Assembly: GCF_013155365.1 (NCBI RefSeq)
Contig: NZ_JABJRA010000002.1
Span: 124,001-188,000 of the forward strand
Length of the DNA stretch: 64,000 bases
Reading direction: 5' to 3'
DNA from: Nocardioides sp. zg-DK7169
Lineage (GTDB): Bacteria > Actinomycetota > Actinomycetes > Propionibacteriales > Nocardioidaceae
Below, piece by piece: positions 36,411 to 44,762 of the stretch. Position numbers and translations under genes: made by a program. Numbering within the stretch: the stretch's first letter is position 1; every line of letters begins with the position of its first letter. The notes beneath the pieces were generated by a model. It made no database searches. It had not been told where the DNA came from and saw only the letters and a list, made by a program, of their open reading frames with translations.

Positions 36411-37654
36411 GCCGCGCCCCGCCCCGCGACGGTCCGGGCCACCTCGAGCACCGCCTGCTCGAGCGCGTCGATGCCGCGGGCGACGTCGACCTCGCGCACG
36501 GCCTCGTCCGGGTGGTGGCTGATGCCGTCGGCGCAGCGCACGAAGAGCATCGCGATGTCGCTCACCGCGGCCACCGCCATCGCGTCGTGGCCGGCCCGGC
36601 TCCACAGCCCCATCGGGTCGGCGTCCCCGGTGGCGGCGATCCCGGCGACCACGGCCTGCTGCAGCCACGGCGCGCACGGCGCGGCGGAGGCGTGGTGGGT
36701 CTCGACGGCCTCGAGGGCCAGGCCGCGCGCGGCGCAGGAGGCCTCGGCCTCGGCCAGGATCATCTCCCACATCGCGTCGCGGGCCGCGTCGGTGGCGGCG
36801 CGCAGGTCGAGGGTGAGGTCGACCCGGCCGGGCACCACGTTGACGGCGCCGGGGGAGACCTCGACCCGCCCGACGGTCGCGATGCACCCGTGGTCGCCGG
36901 TCGCCCGGGCCAGCCGCTCCACGGTGGTGACCACCTCGCTGGCGCCGACGAGCGCGTCGCGCCGTCGGGAGTACGGCGTCCCGCCCGCGTGCCGCGCCTC
37001 GCCGAGCACGGTGATCGCGAAGCGGCGCGCGCCGGCGATGGTGGTCACGTAGCCCAGCGAGGCGTCCGCGGCCTCCAGGTGCGGGCCCTGCTCGATGTGG
37101 GCCTCCAGGTAGCCGACCAGCTGCTCGGGTCGCCGGGCCGCCTCGCCGACCCGGGCCGGGTCGAGGCCGAAGTCGCGGAACGCCTCGCGCAGGGTGGTGC
37201 CGTCGCGGTCGCTCAGGTCCCACCAGGCCTCCTCCCAGGTGCCGGCGAACGCGCGGCTGCCGAGCAGCGCGGTGCCGAACCGGGCGCCCTCCTCGTCGCC
37301 GAACCCGACCACCTCGAGGGCGAAGGGCAGCTCGCGCTCACGCAGCCGCTCCACCACCGCGAGTGCCATCACCACGCCGAGCGGGCCGTCGTACCGCCCG
37401 GCGTCGGGGACCGTGTCGAGGTGCGAGCCGAGCAGGAGGGCGGGCAGCCCGGGCATCGTGCCCTCGCGGCGCCCGCACTGGTTGCCGGCGGCATCCTGCC
37501 AGGGGCGCAGCCCCGCCTGCTCCATCCAGCCGGCGACGAGGGCGTTGGCGCGGGCGTGCTCGGCGGTGAGGTGCATCCGCTCGATCGCGTCCGGGCGGCT
37601 GCTCAGCGCGGCCAGCTCGTCGCAGCGGGCCAGGGCAAGGGCGGCGGTGCTCAT
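36407..37654 (-). CDS. allC: Allantoate amidohydrolase (M20-family)
   Basis: A 415-residue M20/M28-type metal amidohydrolase of the allantoate amidohydrolase/N-carbamoyl-amino-acid hydrolase family. Metal ligands are in GSHLDTVPDAGRYDG, GFGDEEGARFG and YLEAHIEQGP; a late His is in DGISHHPDE. The reaction is allantoate to ureidoglycine, CO2 and ammonia. Position between pucG and rpiR in the purine operon favours allantoate over hydantoin-derived substrates. Overlaps both neighbours as ATGA. Confidence 0.87.
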   Translation of the reverse strand: MSTAALALARCDELAALSSRPDAIERMHLTAEHARANALVAGWMEQAGLRPWQDAAGNQCGRREGTMPGLPALLLGSHLDTVPDAGRYDGPLGVVMALAVVERLRERELPFALEVVGFGDEEGARFGTALLGSRAFAGTWEEAWWDLSDRDGTTLREAFRDFGLDPARVGEAARRPEQLVGYLEAHIEQGPHLEAADASLGYVTTIAGARRFAITVLGEARHAGGTPYSRRRDALVGASEVVTTVERLARATGDHGCIATVGRVEVSPGAVNVVPGRVDLTLDLRAATDAARDAMWEMILAEAEASCAARGLALEAVETHHASAAPCAPWLQQAVVAGIAATGDADPMGLWSRAGHDAMAVAAVSDIAMLFVRCADGISHHPDEAVREVDVARGIDALEQAVLEVARTVAGRGAA

Positions 37655-38871
37655 GCGTAGACCTCCCGCGCCGCGCCGACGCCGCCGCCGGGTGTCACCG
37701 CGACCCCTGCGCCGCGCAGCACCTGCTCGAGGGCGGCGAGGGTGGTGAGGACGGCGTCGCGGCGCGCGTTGACGCCCATCGTGCCGATCCGCCAGACCCG
37801 CCCGTGGAGCGGGCCGAAGGAGGTGCCGATCTCGATCCCGAAGTCCTCGAGCAGGGCCGCGCGGGTGCGGTCGTCGCCGACGCCGTCGGGGATCTCCACC
37901 GCGACCACGTTGTGCATCTTGTGCGCGAGGTCGCCGAAGACCCGCAGGCCCAGGCCCTGCACTCCCGCGAGCATCGCCCGCCCGTGCAGCGCGTGGCGCG
38001 CGACGGCGGCCTCCAGCCCCTCCTCGAGGAGCAGCCGGGCGCACTCGCGGGCGCCGTAGAGCATGGTCGTGGCCTCGGTGTGGTGGTTGAGCCGGCGCGG
38101 GCCCCAGTAGTCCATGACCTGCGCGAGGTCCAGGTAGTTGCTGGCGATCCGGGTGCCGCGGCCCTGCTCGCCGTCCTCCCGGATGCCGGCCTCGACGTGC
38201 CGGCGGCCCTCGATGACCGCGGCGGCGCGCGGCGAGATGGTGGTGGGTGCGCTGCCGGAGGGCCCGCCGAGGCACTTCTGCAGCCCGGCGGTGACCAGGT
38301 CGAGTCCCCACGCGTCGGTGGCGAGCTCGTTGCCGCCGAGGCTGGCGGTGGCGTCGCAGTAGAGCAGCACGTCGTGGCGTCGGCAGATCTCGCTGAGGTC
38401 GGCGAGCGGCTGGCACATCGTCGTGGAGGTGTCGCCCTGGACGACCGCGAGGACCCGGGGGCGGGTCGCGGCGACGGCCGCCTCGATCTGCTCGGCGGCG
38501 AACACCTCGCCCCAGGGCACCTCGAGGGTGTGCACCTCGGCGCCGCACCGCTCGGCGATCTCCACCAGCAGGTGGCCGAACCGGCCGAACACCGGCACCA
38601 GCACCCGGTCGCCCGGTTCGATCAGGCTGACCAGCGCCGCCTCGATCCCGGCGCGCGAGGTGCCGTCGACGAGCAGCGTGTGCTCGTTCTCCGTGCGGAA
38701 GACGGCGCGGTAGAGCGCCATCGTCTCGTTCATGTACGCCGTCATCGCGGGGTCGAACTGGCCGACCAGCTGCGCCGACATCGCCCGCAGCACGCGCGGG
38801 TCGGCGTTGATCGGGCCCGGGCCCATCAGCAGCCGCGGCGGCGGGTCGATCTGGCGGGTCGGGTCGGTCAT
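37651..38871 (-). CDS. pucG: (S)-ureidoglycine-glyoxylate aminotransferase
   Basis: A 406-residue class V PLP aminotransferase. The PLP lysine is Lys199 (TAGLQKCLGGPSG), and the cofactor-binding SRAGIEAAL is near residue 72. The start LLMGPGPINADPRVL is typical of alanine-glyoxylate and ureidoglycine-glyoxylate aminotransferases. In this operon it would convert ureidoglycine plus glyoxylate to oxalurate and glycine, as shown for the PucG/HpxJ group. Oxalurate would then need a hydrolase, possibly the amidase fusion encoded at 42084-43643. Confidence 0.87.
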   Translation of the reverse strand: MTDPTRQIDPPPRLLMGPGPINADPRVLRAMSAQLVGQFDPAMTAYMNETMALYRAVFRTENEHTLLVDGTSRAGIEAALVSLIEPGDRVLVPVFGRFGHLLVEIAERCGAEVHTLEVPWGEVFAAEQIEAAVAATRPRVLAVVQGDTSTTMCQPLADLSEICRRHDVLLYCDATASLGGNELATDAWGLDLVTAGLQKCLGGPSGSAPTTISPRAAAVIEGRRHVEAGIREDGEQGRGTRIASNYLDLAQVMDYWGPRRLNHHTEATTMLYGARECARLLLEEGLEAAVARHALHGRAMLAGVQGLGLRVFGDLAHKMHNVVAVEIPDGVGDDRTRAALLEDFGIEIGTSFGPLHGRVWRIGTMGVNARRDAVLTTLAALEQVLRGAGVAVTPGGGVGAAREVYA

Positions 38872-40232
38872 GTCGGCGTCCTCTCGAGCATCCGGCCCCA
38901 GCGGGGGTCCGCGGTCGCGCGGCCCCGCACGAGGGTGGTGGTGACGCGGCCGGCGAGCGTGAGCCCGTCGTACGCCGTGATCGGGTTGCGGTGGGCCAGG
39001 TCCTCGGCGCGCACCGGCGTACGCCCGGTCGGGTCGTGGACCAGGAGGTCGGCGTCCGCGCCGGCCTCGATCCGGCCCTTGTGGGCGAGGCCGACGAGGT
39101 CGGCGGTGCCGGTCGACATCCAGCGCGCGACCCGGTCGATCCCGATGCCGCGGGCGGCGGCCTCGGCGGCGACGGCGGTGAACCCCACCTGGAGGCCGGA
39201 CACGCCGCCCCACGCCTGCTGGAGGTCGCCGCCGCCCCGGCCCTTCTCCTCGGCGGTGGCCGGGGAGTGGTCGGAGACGACGACGTCGATGACGCCGTCG
39301 AGCAGGCCCTGCCACAGCTGCTCGCGGTTGGCGGCGTCGCGGATCGGCGGGCAGCACTTGAACTGCGGGGCCGCGTCGGGGATCGCGCCGGCCTCGAGGC
39401 ACAGGTAGTGCGGGCAGGTCTCCACGCTGACCGGTACGCCGTCGGCTCGGGCATCGGCCAGCAGGTCCAGGGCCCGGGCGCTGGACAGGTGCAGCACGTG
39501 CACGCGCGCGCCGGTCACGCGCGCGACGTCGAGCACGCGGGTGATCGCCGCGGTCTCGGCCTCGTCGGGCCGGGAGAGCAGGAAGTCGGCGTAGGCCCGG
39601 CTCGGGCGCTGCGGCGCGGCCTCCAGCACGGCGGCGTCCTCCGCGTGGACGACCATCAGGCTGTCCAGCCGGGCGACCTCGGACATGGCGGCGGCGAACC
39701 CTGCCGGGTCCAGCGGCGGGAACTCCGGGACGCCGGAGGGGGAGAGGAAGCACTTGAAGCCCAGCACCCCCGCCTCGTGCAGCGCCTCGAGCTCGGCCAC
39801 GGTGCCCGGCACGGCACCGCCCCAGAAGGCGACGTCGACGCAGAGCTGACCGCGGGCGGCGGCCTGCTTGGTGCGCAGCGCGGCCAGCGTCGTCGTGGGC
39901 GGCAGCGCGTTGAGCGGCATGTCGACGAGGGTGGTGACGCCCCCGGCGTGCGCGGCCCGGGTCGCGCTGGCGAACCCCTCCCAGTGCGTGCGACCGGGCT
40001 CGTTGACGTGGACGTGGGTGTCGACGACACCGGGCAGGACGTACGACGTGGCCGGCACCTCCAGCACCGGGCCGCCGGCGACCGGGTGGTCGAAGCCCTC
40101 GACCGCGCCGATCCGGCCCGCCTCGAGCAGGAGCGTGGCCGGCCGCAGCACCCCGTCGAGGAGCACCTGCCGGCCGCGCACGGCGGCGGGGCGCGCGTCG
40201 ACCTCGCCGCTGCCCGGGTGGTCCGCGCTCAT
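38868..40232 (-). CDS. allB: Allantoinase
   Basis: A 454-residue amidohydrolase that opens allantoin to allantoate. The metal centre is recognisable from HVHVNEPGRTHWEGF, the carboxylated lysine in GFKCFLSPSG, His in MVVHAED and HVLHLSS, and Asp in VVVSDHSP. Length and order match AllB/PucH. It lies between uricase and pucG with 4-bp overlaps on both sides. Confidence 0.93.
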   Translation of the reverse strand: MSADHPGSGEVDARPAAVRGRQVLLDGVLRPATLLLEAGRIGAVEGFDHPVAGGPVLEVPATSYVLPGVVDTHVHVNEPGRTHWEGFASATRAAHAGGVTTLVDMPLNALPPTTTLAALRTKQAAARGQLCVDVAFWGGAVPGTVAELEALHEAGVLGFKCFLSPSGVPEFPPLDPAGFAAAMSEVARLDSLMVVHAEDAAVLEAAPQRPSRAYADFLLSRPDEAETAAITRVLDVARVTGARVHVLHLSSARALDLLADARADGVPVSVETCPHYLCLEAGAIPDAAPQFKCCPPIRDAANREQLWQGLLDGVIDVVVSDHSPATAEEKGRGGGDLQQAWGGVSGLQVGFTAVAAEAAARGIGIDRVARWMSTGTADLVGLAHKGRIEAGADADLLVHDPTGRTPVRAEDLAHRNPITAYDGLTLAGRVTTTLVRGRATADPRWGRMLERTPT

Positions 40233-41161
40233 GCGAACCCGGCGATCGTCGCCCAGGCACGCGGCTCGCGCGGCTCGCCCTCGCGCTGCACGGTCGCCTC
40301 GATCAGCCCGTAGGGCCGGTCCGCGGCGAGGAAGACCTCGCCGGGGTTGTCCAGCCCGAAGGGGGCGAGGTCGACCAGGAAGTGGTGGTTGTTCGGGCAC
40401 GAGAGCCGCACCTCGGCGATGCCCGGGAAGGCCTCCAGCACGGCCTTGCCCATCGCGAAGATGGTCTGCTGCAGCGCCAGCGAGTGCAGCCCGGCGAAGG
40501 TGGTCAGCATCAGCTCGCGCACGGCGGCGTACGTCGTGTCGAAGTCGTCGGGCAGCTCGGCGTAGCGCCACCAGGCGGTGACGTCGGTGGCCAGGATCCG
40601 GTCGTCGGTCTCCGCGAGCGTCGTGAACCGGTCGCGGGGGAAGCCGTGGAACTCCGAGCCGGTCGACTTCAGCACGGTGCAGTCGCGCAGCCCGCTCACC
40701 ACGAAGACCTCCTCGCCGTCGCGCTGGACGACGCAGGTGCGGGTCTCGCCGCCGGTGCGGACGAAGGCGTGGTCGTGGCCGGCGCCGTCGACCGCGATCC
40801 GGTCCCAGGCGTGCTGCGCCGCCTCCCAACGGCCCCCGCTCACCCACGGGAAGCCGGTGGTGAAGTGCTCGGCCAGCCGCAGCAGGAGCTCCTCGGGTGC
40901 GCCGACGCCGTCGCGGGCGAAGGCGTAGATGGTGTTCTTCTGGGTGTCGGTCGCGACCACCTGGCTGTTGTCGCCGTCGGTGTGGCAGGCCGCGAAGTCG
41001 CCGCGCAGCTGGCTGGTGACGGTGAGGTCGGTGATCCGGTGGCGCGCGGTGTCGCGGTCGACGCGGACCAGGCGGCACTCCGCCTTGCCGTACTGGTTCT
41101 CGCCCAGGACCACCCGTCCGGTGGCCGCCGGGGCAACCGGGGCAGTCTCGTCGCCCGCCAT
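40229..41161 (-). CDS. uox: Urate oxidase (uricase)
   Basis: A 310-residue cofactor-free uricase that turns urate into 5-hydroxyisourate. The Lys in ENQYGKAECRLV and the Thr in ATDTQKNTIYA form the catalytic pair, and SCPNNHHFLVDL near the C-terminus contributes the Asn and His. A conserved FHGFPRDRFTTL segment is present near residue 170. The start ATG shares one base with the uraH stop (TGATG). Confidence 0.94.
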   Translation of the reverse strand: MAGDETAPVAPAATGRVVLGENQYGKAECRLVRVDRDTARHRITDLTVTSQLRGDFAACHTDGDNSQVVATDTQKNTIYAFARDGVGAPEELLLRLAEHFTTGFPWVSGGRWEAAQHAWDRIAVDGAGHDHAFVRTGGETRTCVVQRDGEEVFVVSGLRDCTVLKSTGSEFHGFPRDRFTTLAETDDRILATDVTAWWRYAELPDDFDTTYAAVRELMLTTFAGLHSLALQQTIFAMGKAVLEAFPGIAEVRLSCPNNHHFLVDLAPFGLDNPGEVFLAADRPYGLIEATVQREGEPREPRAWATIAGFA

Positions 41162-41457
41162 CAGCTGCCCTTGTAGGTGGTGTAGGCGAACGGGCTCAGG
41201 AGGAGCGCCACGTGGTGGCGCGCCTCGCTGTCGTCGACGGCGATGTCGACGCGGATCACCGGGTGGAACTCGGTGCGCGTGGCGAAGGTGAGCGTGTGGT
41301 GGCCGCCGGCGACCTCGGTCGCGAAGCGGATCCGGCCGTCGGCGTCAGTGGTGGCGCGCTCCAGCTCGGTGCCGCCGGCGTCGGTGAGCACGACGTCGAC
41401 GCCGGCCCGCGGGACGCCGCGCCCGGCGTCGAGCACGTGAGTGGACACGGTGGTCAT
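41161..41457 (-). CDS. uraH: 5-hydroxyisourate hydrolase (transthyretin-like)
   Basis: A 98-residue transthyretin-related enzyme. The N-terminal STHVLDAGRGVPRAG holds the catalytic His, RIRFAT and EFHPVIRV are typical strands, and the C-terminus is YTTYKGS, a conservative variant of the diagnostic YRGS. It converts 5-hydroxyisourate to OHCU. Overlaps uraD by 4 bp. Confidence 0.94.
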   Translation of the reverse strand: MTTVSTHVLDAGRGVPRAGVDVVLTDAGGTELERATTDADGRIRFATEVAGGHHTLTFATRTEFHPVIRVDIAVDDSEARHHVALLLSPFAYTTYKGS

Positions 41458-41945
41458 CGCAGGATCCCCCTGAGCCGCAGTGCGGCGATCTCGGCGAGCT
41501 GGCCACGGGTGACCTCGAGCTCGGTGGTCGGGTCGTGGGTGAGCCGCTGGTCGAGCTGGGCGAGGATCTCCTCGCCGCTGCGGCCGGCCGCCCGGATCAG
41601 GAAGACGCGGCCGAAGCGCTGCTCGTACGCCGCGTTGCCGGCGGCGATCCGGGCCTGCAGCGCGGCCTCGGGCGACACCCCGGACTGCTCGCTGCGCGAC
41701 ATCGCCGCGCTGGTGCCGTCGCCGGCGTGCCGCTCGCCGATCCGGGGGTGGTCGGCGAGCGCCTGCTCGACCTCCGCCCCGGTCCAGCCCACGGCGAGCG
41801 CCTCGGCGCGTGCGAGGAGTGCGTCGGCGTCGGCGTAGGGCCGGCCGGCGACGAGCGCCTCGACCCACCGCGGGATCGCGGCGCAGGGCCGGAGGACGTC
41901 CGCGGCGCCGGCCGCGTCCATCGCGTTGAAGTCCTCGATCCGCAC
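41454..41945 (-). CDS. uraD: OHCU decarboxylase
   Basis: A 163-residue helical enzyme with the family motifs DHPRIGERHAG (catalytic His) and YEQRFGRVFLIRAAGRSGEEIL. It decarboxylates OHCU to (S)-allantoin. It is the first gene of the ten-gene purine operon. The GTG start has a strong GGAGGAG ribosome-binding site, in contrast to the leaderless genes elsewhere in the window. Confidence 0.93.
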   Translation of the reverse strand: MRIEDFNAMDAAGAADVLRPCAAIPRWVEALVAGRPYADADALLARAEALAVGWTGAEVEQALADHPRIGERHAGDGTSAAMSRSEQSGVSPEAALQARIAAGNAAYEQRFGRVFLIRAAGRSGEEILAQLDQRLTHDPTTELEVTRGQLAEIAALRLRGILR

Positions 41946-41971
41946 GTCTGCTCCTCCACTCGGGAGTGCTG

Positions 41972-42050
41972 ACGCTAGGAAGGCTTCGTGACGCCCGATC
42001 GAAACATCGGTTTCATCGCGATGACGTCCGCGGCATGGATGTTTCGGTTC
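41972..42050 (-). promoter_or_regulatory. Promoter and operator of the purine operon
   Basis: TAGCGT (41972-41977, minus strand) is a candidate -10 about 27 nt before the uraD GTG. Upstream, GAAAC-ATCG-GTTTC (42001-42014) is a perfect 5-bp palindrome near the -35 position, and GTTTCGG recurs at 42041-42047. A near copy of the palindrome lies upstream of the amidase operon at 44713-44726. This is the best candidate site for the operon's RpiR regulator. Confidence 0.6.
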
Positions 42051-42083
42051 GCACTGCGGTGCCGGCTCGAGGCCGCCGCGCCG

Positions 42084-43643
42084 TCACGCCGGCTCCCGGG
42101 TCGGCTCCTGCGTGAGGTCGTGGGCGCGGCGCAGCAGGTCCCGGTCCCGGCCAGGGGCGGCGAGCAGGCACGCGCCGACCGGTAGCCCGCCGGCCACGGT
42201 GGGCAGCGACACCGCCGGGAGCCCGCCGATCCCGGCCAGGCAGGTGAGCCGCATCGTCGCGTCCCGCACCACGGCCAGGTCGTCGTCGAGCCGAGGCGCG
42301 ACCGACGACGCCGAGGGGAGCAGCAGCACCCGGTCACCGACCAGCGCCCGGATCTCGGTCCGGGCCTGGGTCAGCACCACGCGGGCGCGGTCCGCCTGGG
42401 CGTCGGTGACGGAGCGGGCGTGCTCGAAGCGGCCGCGCACGTCCGGGCCGAGCACGGACAACCGGCCCTCCAACCACCCGCCGTGCGAGCGCCAGGCCTC
42501 CCACGCCTGCACGGTGCGGAACGCGTCGAGCCAGGTGTCGAGGCCGTCGATGGACCAGCGCTCCTCGGCCGCCTCGGCGGGCGCGACGGCGCGGACCGCC
42601 GCGGCGACCTCGGGCGAGGCCAGGTCCAGCAGGTCCGGCACCAGCACCACCTCGGCGTCGCCGCCCGGTTCGGGCGCGAGCGGCAGCAGCGCCTCGCCCA
42701 CCCGTTCGAGCAGCGCCGCGGACCGGGTCAGCCAGCCGACGGTGTCGAAGGAGGGGGCGAGCGGGACCAGGCCGTCGACCGGCACCACGCCGTGGGTGGT
42801 GCGGATGCCGAACAGGCCCTGGTACGCCGCCGGCACCCGGATCGAGCCGCCGGTGTCGGTCCCGAGCCCGATCGTGGCGTGGCCCAGCGAGACGGCCGAG
42901 GCGGACCCGGAGCTGGAGCCGCCGGGGATGCGGCCCGGCGCGCGTGGGTTCGGCGGGGTGCCGGTGTGGTGGTTGGTGCCGGCCAGCGACCAGGCGAGCT
43001 CGTCGGTGCGCGCGATGCCGCGCACGTCGGCCCCGGCCGCGAGCAGCCGCGCGACCGCGTGGGCGTGGTGCTCGGCCGTCGGTGCCGATGCCAGCCAGGC
43101 CGGGTTGCCGGCACCGGTCGGCTGCCCCGCCACGGCGTACAGGTCCTTGACGGCGACGCTCTCGCCGGCGAGCGGACCGGCGTCCTCCTCGGTGCCGCGG
43201 GCGGCGACGAGCGGGTCGCCGACGACGCGCCAGATCCGGGTGTCCAGGGCCGGGGGCGGTACGGCGACGTGCGCCGCGGTCACCTGCCAGCCCGCGGCCC
43301 CGCGCGCCCACAGCTGGGTCTGCTGGCCTCGCCCGCCGCGCTCGAGCTCGGTCACCGCGACCACCAGGGCGTGGTCGTCGTCGACGGTCTGCACGTGGGT
43401 CTGCACGATCCGCCGCCGGGGCGTGCCACCGCGCCGTCCCCGGAAGGCGCTGATCGCGTCGTGCCCGACCAGCAGGCCGGCGGCGTCCCCGCGCAGGGTG
43501 GTTGGGCCGGGCGCGAAGAGCCGGTCGAGCGCGTCGAGGTCGTCCTCCATCAGCGCCCGCTCGTAGGCCCAGAACGCCTCGAGCAGTCCCTCCGGCGGGG
43601 TGCCGGGGGCGGGGGAGACGGAGGCGGTGTCCATGGCGCTCAT
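42084..43643 (-). CDS. Fusion of HpxZ/AtzH-like domain and amidase-signature enzyme
   Basis: A 519-residue protein. Residues 20-130 match the DUF3225 (HpxZ/AtzH) domain: YERALMEDDLDALDRLF, AFRGRR and WARGAAGWQVTAAHVAV. Residues 135-519 are an amidase-signature domain with the Ser-cisSer-Lys triad: Lys166 (VAVKDLY), GGSSSGSAS at 241-249 and TGGSIR with Ser267. HpxY-type amidases and HpxZ are separate neighbours in oxalurate clusters, so this fusion probably hydrolyses oxalurate or a related N-carbamoyl acid. It overlaps the upstream acetamidase-family gene by 4 bp and is the second gene of that operon. Confidence 0.82.
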   Translation of the reverse strand: MSAMDTASVSPAPGTPPEGLLEAFWAYERALMEDDLDALDRLFAPGPTTLRGDAAGLLVGHDAISAFRGRRGGTPRRRIVQTHVQTVDDDHALVVAVTELERGGRGQQTQLWARGAAGWQVTAAHVAVPPPALDTRIWRVVGDPLVAARGTEEDAGPLAGESVAVKDLYAVAGQPTGAGNPAWLASAPTAEHHAHAVARLLAAGADVRGIARTDELAWSLAGTNHHTGTPPNPRAPGRIPGGSSSGSASAVSLGHATIGLGTDTGGSIRVPAAYQGLFGIRTTHGVVPVDGLVPLAPSFDTVGWLTRSAALLERVGEALLPLAPEPGGDAEVVLVPDLLDLASPEVAAAVRAVAPAEAAEERWSIDGLDTWLDAFRTVQAWEAWRSHGGWLEGRLSVLGPDVRGRFEHARSVTDAQADRARVVLTQARTEIRALVGDRVLLLPSASSVAPRLDDDLAVVRDATMRLTCLAGIGGLPAVSLPTVAGGLPVGACLLAAPGRDRDLLRRAHDLTQEPTREPA

Positions 43644-44698
43644 GCGAAGTCGCTCTTCCGGATCTTGGCGTGGACGCCCTTCACCACGTCGACGACCTGG
43701 GAGATCTCGAAGTCGGTGGCGGCGCTGAGGTAGGCGTAGGCCAGCGAGCGGTCCATGCCGTAGGCGGCGGCGAGGAGGGCGATGGCGGCCCGCACGCAGT
43801 TCTGCACCGCGACGTCGAGGTCCTCGTCGAGGCCGGTCGGGACCAGGTGCTCCGCGGTCTCCGCGAGCGGCCCGGCCAGCTCGCCGAAGCGGCGTACGGC
43901 CTCCTCGCGGGGCACGACGTCGAGGCGCACGGTGGCCCGCAGCGGGGCCTCCATTGCGGTCAGGGACACCTCGCCGCCGCCCTGGGCGAAGTGCGGGTCC
44001 CCGACGTAGGCCAGGGCGCCCGGGACCTGGACCGGCAGGTAGAGCGTGGCCCCGACGGTGAGCAGGTTGATGTCGATGTTGCCGCCGTGCGGGCCCGGCG
44101 GCACCGAGTGCGGCCGGTCGGCGCCGGGCAGGGCGACCCCCATGACCCCGAGGAACGGGGCCAGCGGGAACGACACCCGTTCCTCGCCGCCCGGGCGCAG
44201 CGGCAGCTGCCCGTGGGTCCCGTCCTCGCTGACCGTGGCGAAGGCGGAGAAGGTGGCCCCGTCGAGGGGGTACTCACCGGGCAGCGCGCCGCGGCCGTGG
44301 CGGTTGGAGATGACGCCGTACGGCGCGCGGGGGAGGGTCTGCAGGACGGTCATCGCCAGCAGGTCGCCGGGCTCCGCGCCCGCGACCCGCACGGGCCGGC
44401 TGACCACGTGCGGGCCGTCGACGCCGAAGGTGCGGGGCAGGTCGCTGCGCGCGATCGCGACGGCGTCCTCGAGCACCTCGGTGACGCCGTGGTCGCCGAA
44501 GAACGCCACGGGGTCGCGCCCCTGGTCCTCCAGGATCCCCTCGTGGCTGACGGTGTCGAAGGTGACCTCGGTCCCCGGATCCACGGTCAGCGCCGGGGCG
44601 TCGGCGGCGCAGGGCAGCCGCCCCCAGAGCACGGTGTCGGGAGCCGCGGGCAGGTAGGTCGAGGACCGGATCGGGCCGGCACCGGACTGCAGGATCAT
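43640..44698 (-). CDS. Acetamidase/formamidase-family protein
   Basis: A 352-residue FmdA/AmdA-family amidohydrolase. Typical segments are VTFDTVSHEGI near residue 50, GGNIDINLLTVGATLYLPV near residue 205 and GDPHFAQGGGEVS near residue 235. The family removes ammonia from short amides. In this operon it could act on oxamate or formamide-like products of ureide breakdown, but that is inference. It is first in the two-gene operon and has no clear ribosome-binding site; a palindrome like the uraD operator sits 15 nt before its ATG. Confidence 0.83.
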   Translation of the reverse strand: MILQSGAGPIRSSTYLPAAPDTVLWGRLPCAADAPALTVDPGTEVTFDTVSHEGILEDQGRDPVAFFGDHGVTEVLEDAVAIARSDLPRTFGVDGPHVVSRPVRVAGAEPGDLLAMTVLQTLPRAPYGVISNRHGRGALPGEYPLDGATFSAFATVSEDGTHGQLPLRPGGEERVSFPLAPFLGVMGVALPGADRPHSVPPGPHGGNIDINLLTVGATLYLPVQVPGALAYVGDPHFAQGGGEVSLTAMEAPLRATVRLDVVPREEAVRRFGELAGPLAETAEHLVPTGLDEDLDVAVQNCVRAAIALLAAAYGMDRSLAYAYLSAATDFEISQVVDVVKGVHAKIRKSDFA

Positions 44699-44712
44699 CT
44701 GGCGGACCGTAC

Positions 44713-44726
44713 GGAACGGTTGTTTC
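44713..44726 (-). promoter_or_regulatory. Second copy of the purine palindrome
   Basis: Read toward the gene the sequence is GAAAC-AACC-GTTCC, matching the uraD palindrome at 11 of 14 positions. It lies just before the start of the acetamidase-family gene, a position where a bound repressor would block initiation. Confidence 0.5.
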
Positions 44727-44762
44727 AGCCGCGTCTCGGCGACGTGGCCGGATCGGGTCGGC

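Noticed and set aside
32211..37052. A 1613-codon plus-strand open frame across xanthine dehydrogenase and allC
   Set aside because: It is an antisense shadow: the minus strand carries complete enzyme motifs over the same stretch, while the plus frame is low-complexity Arg/Gly/Asp/His.
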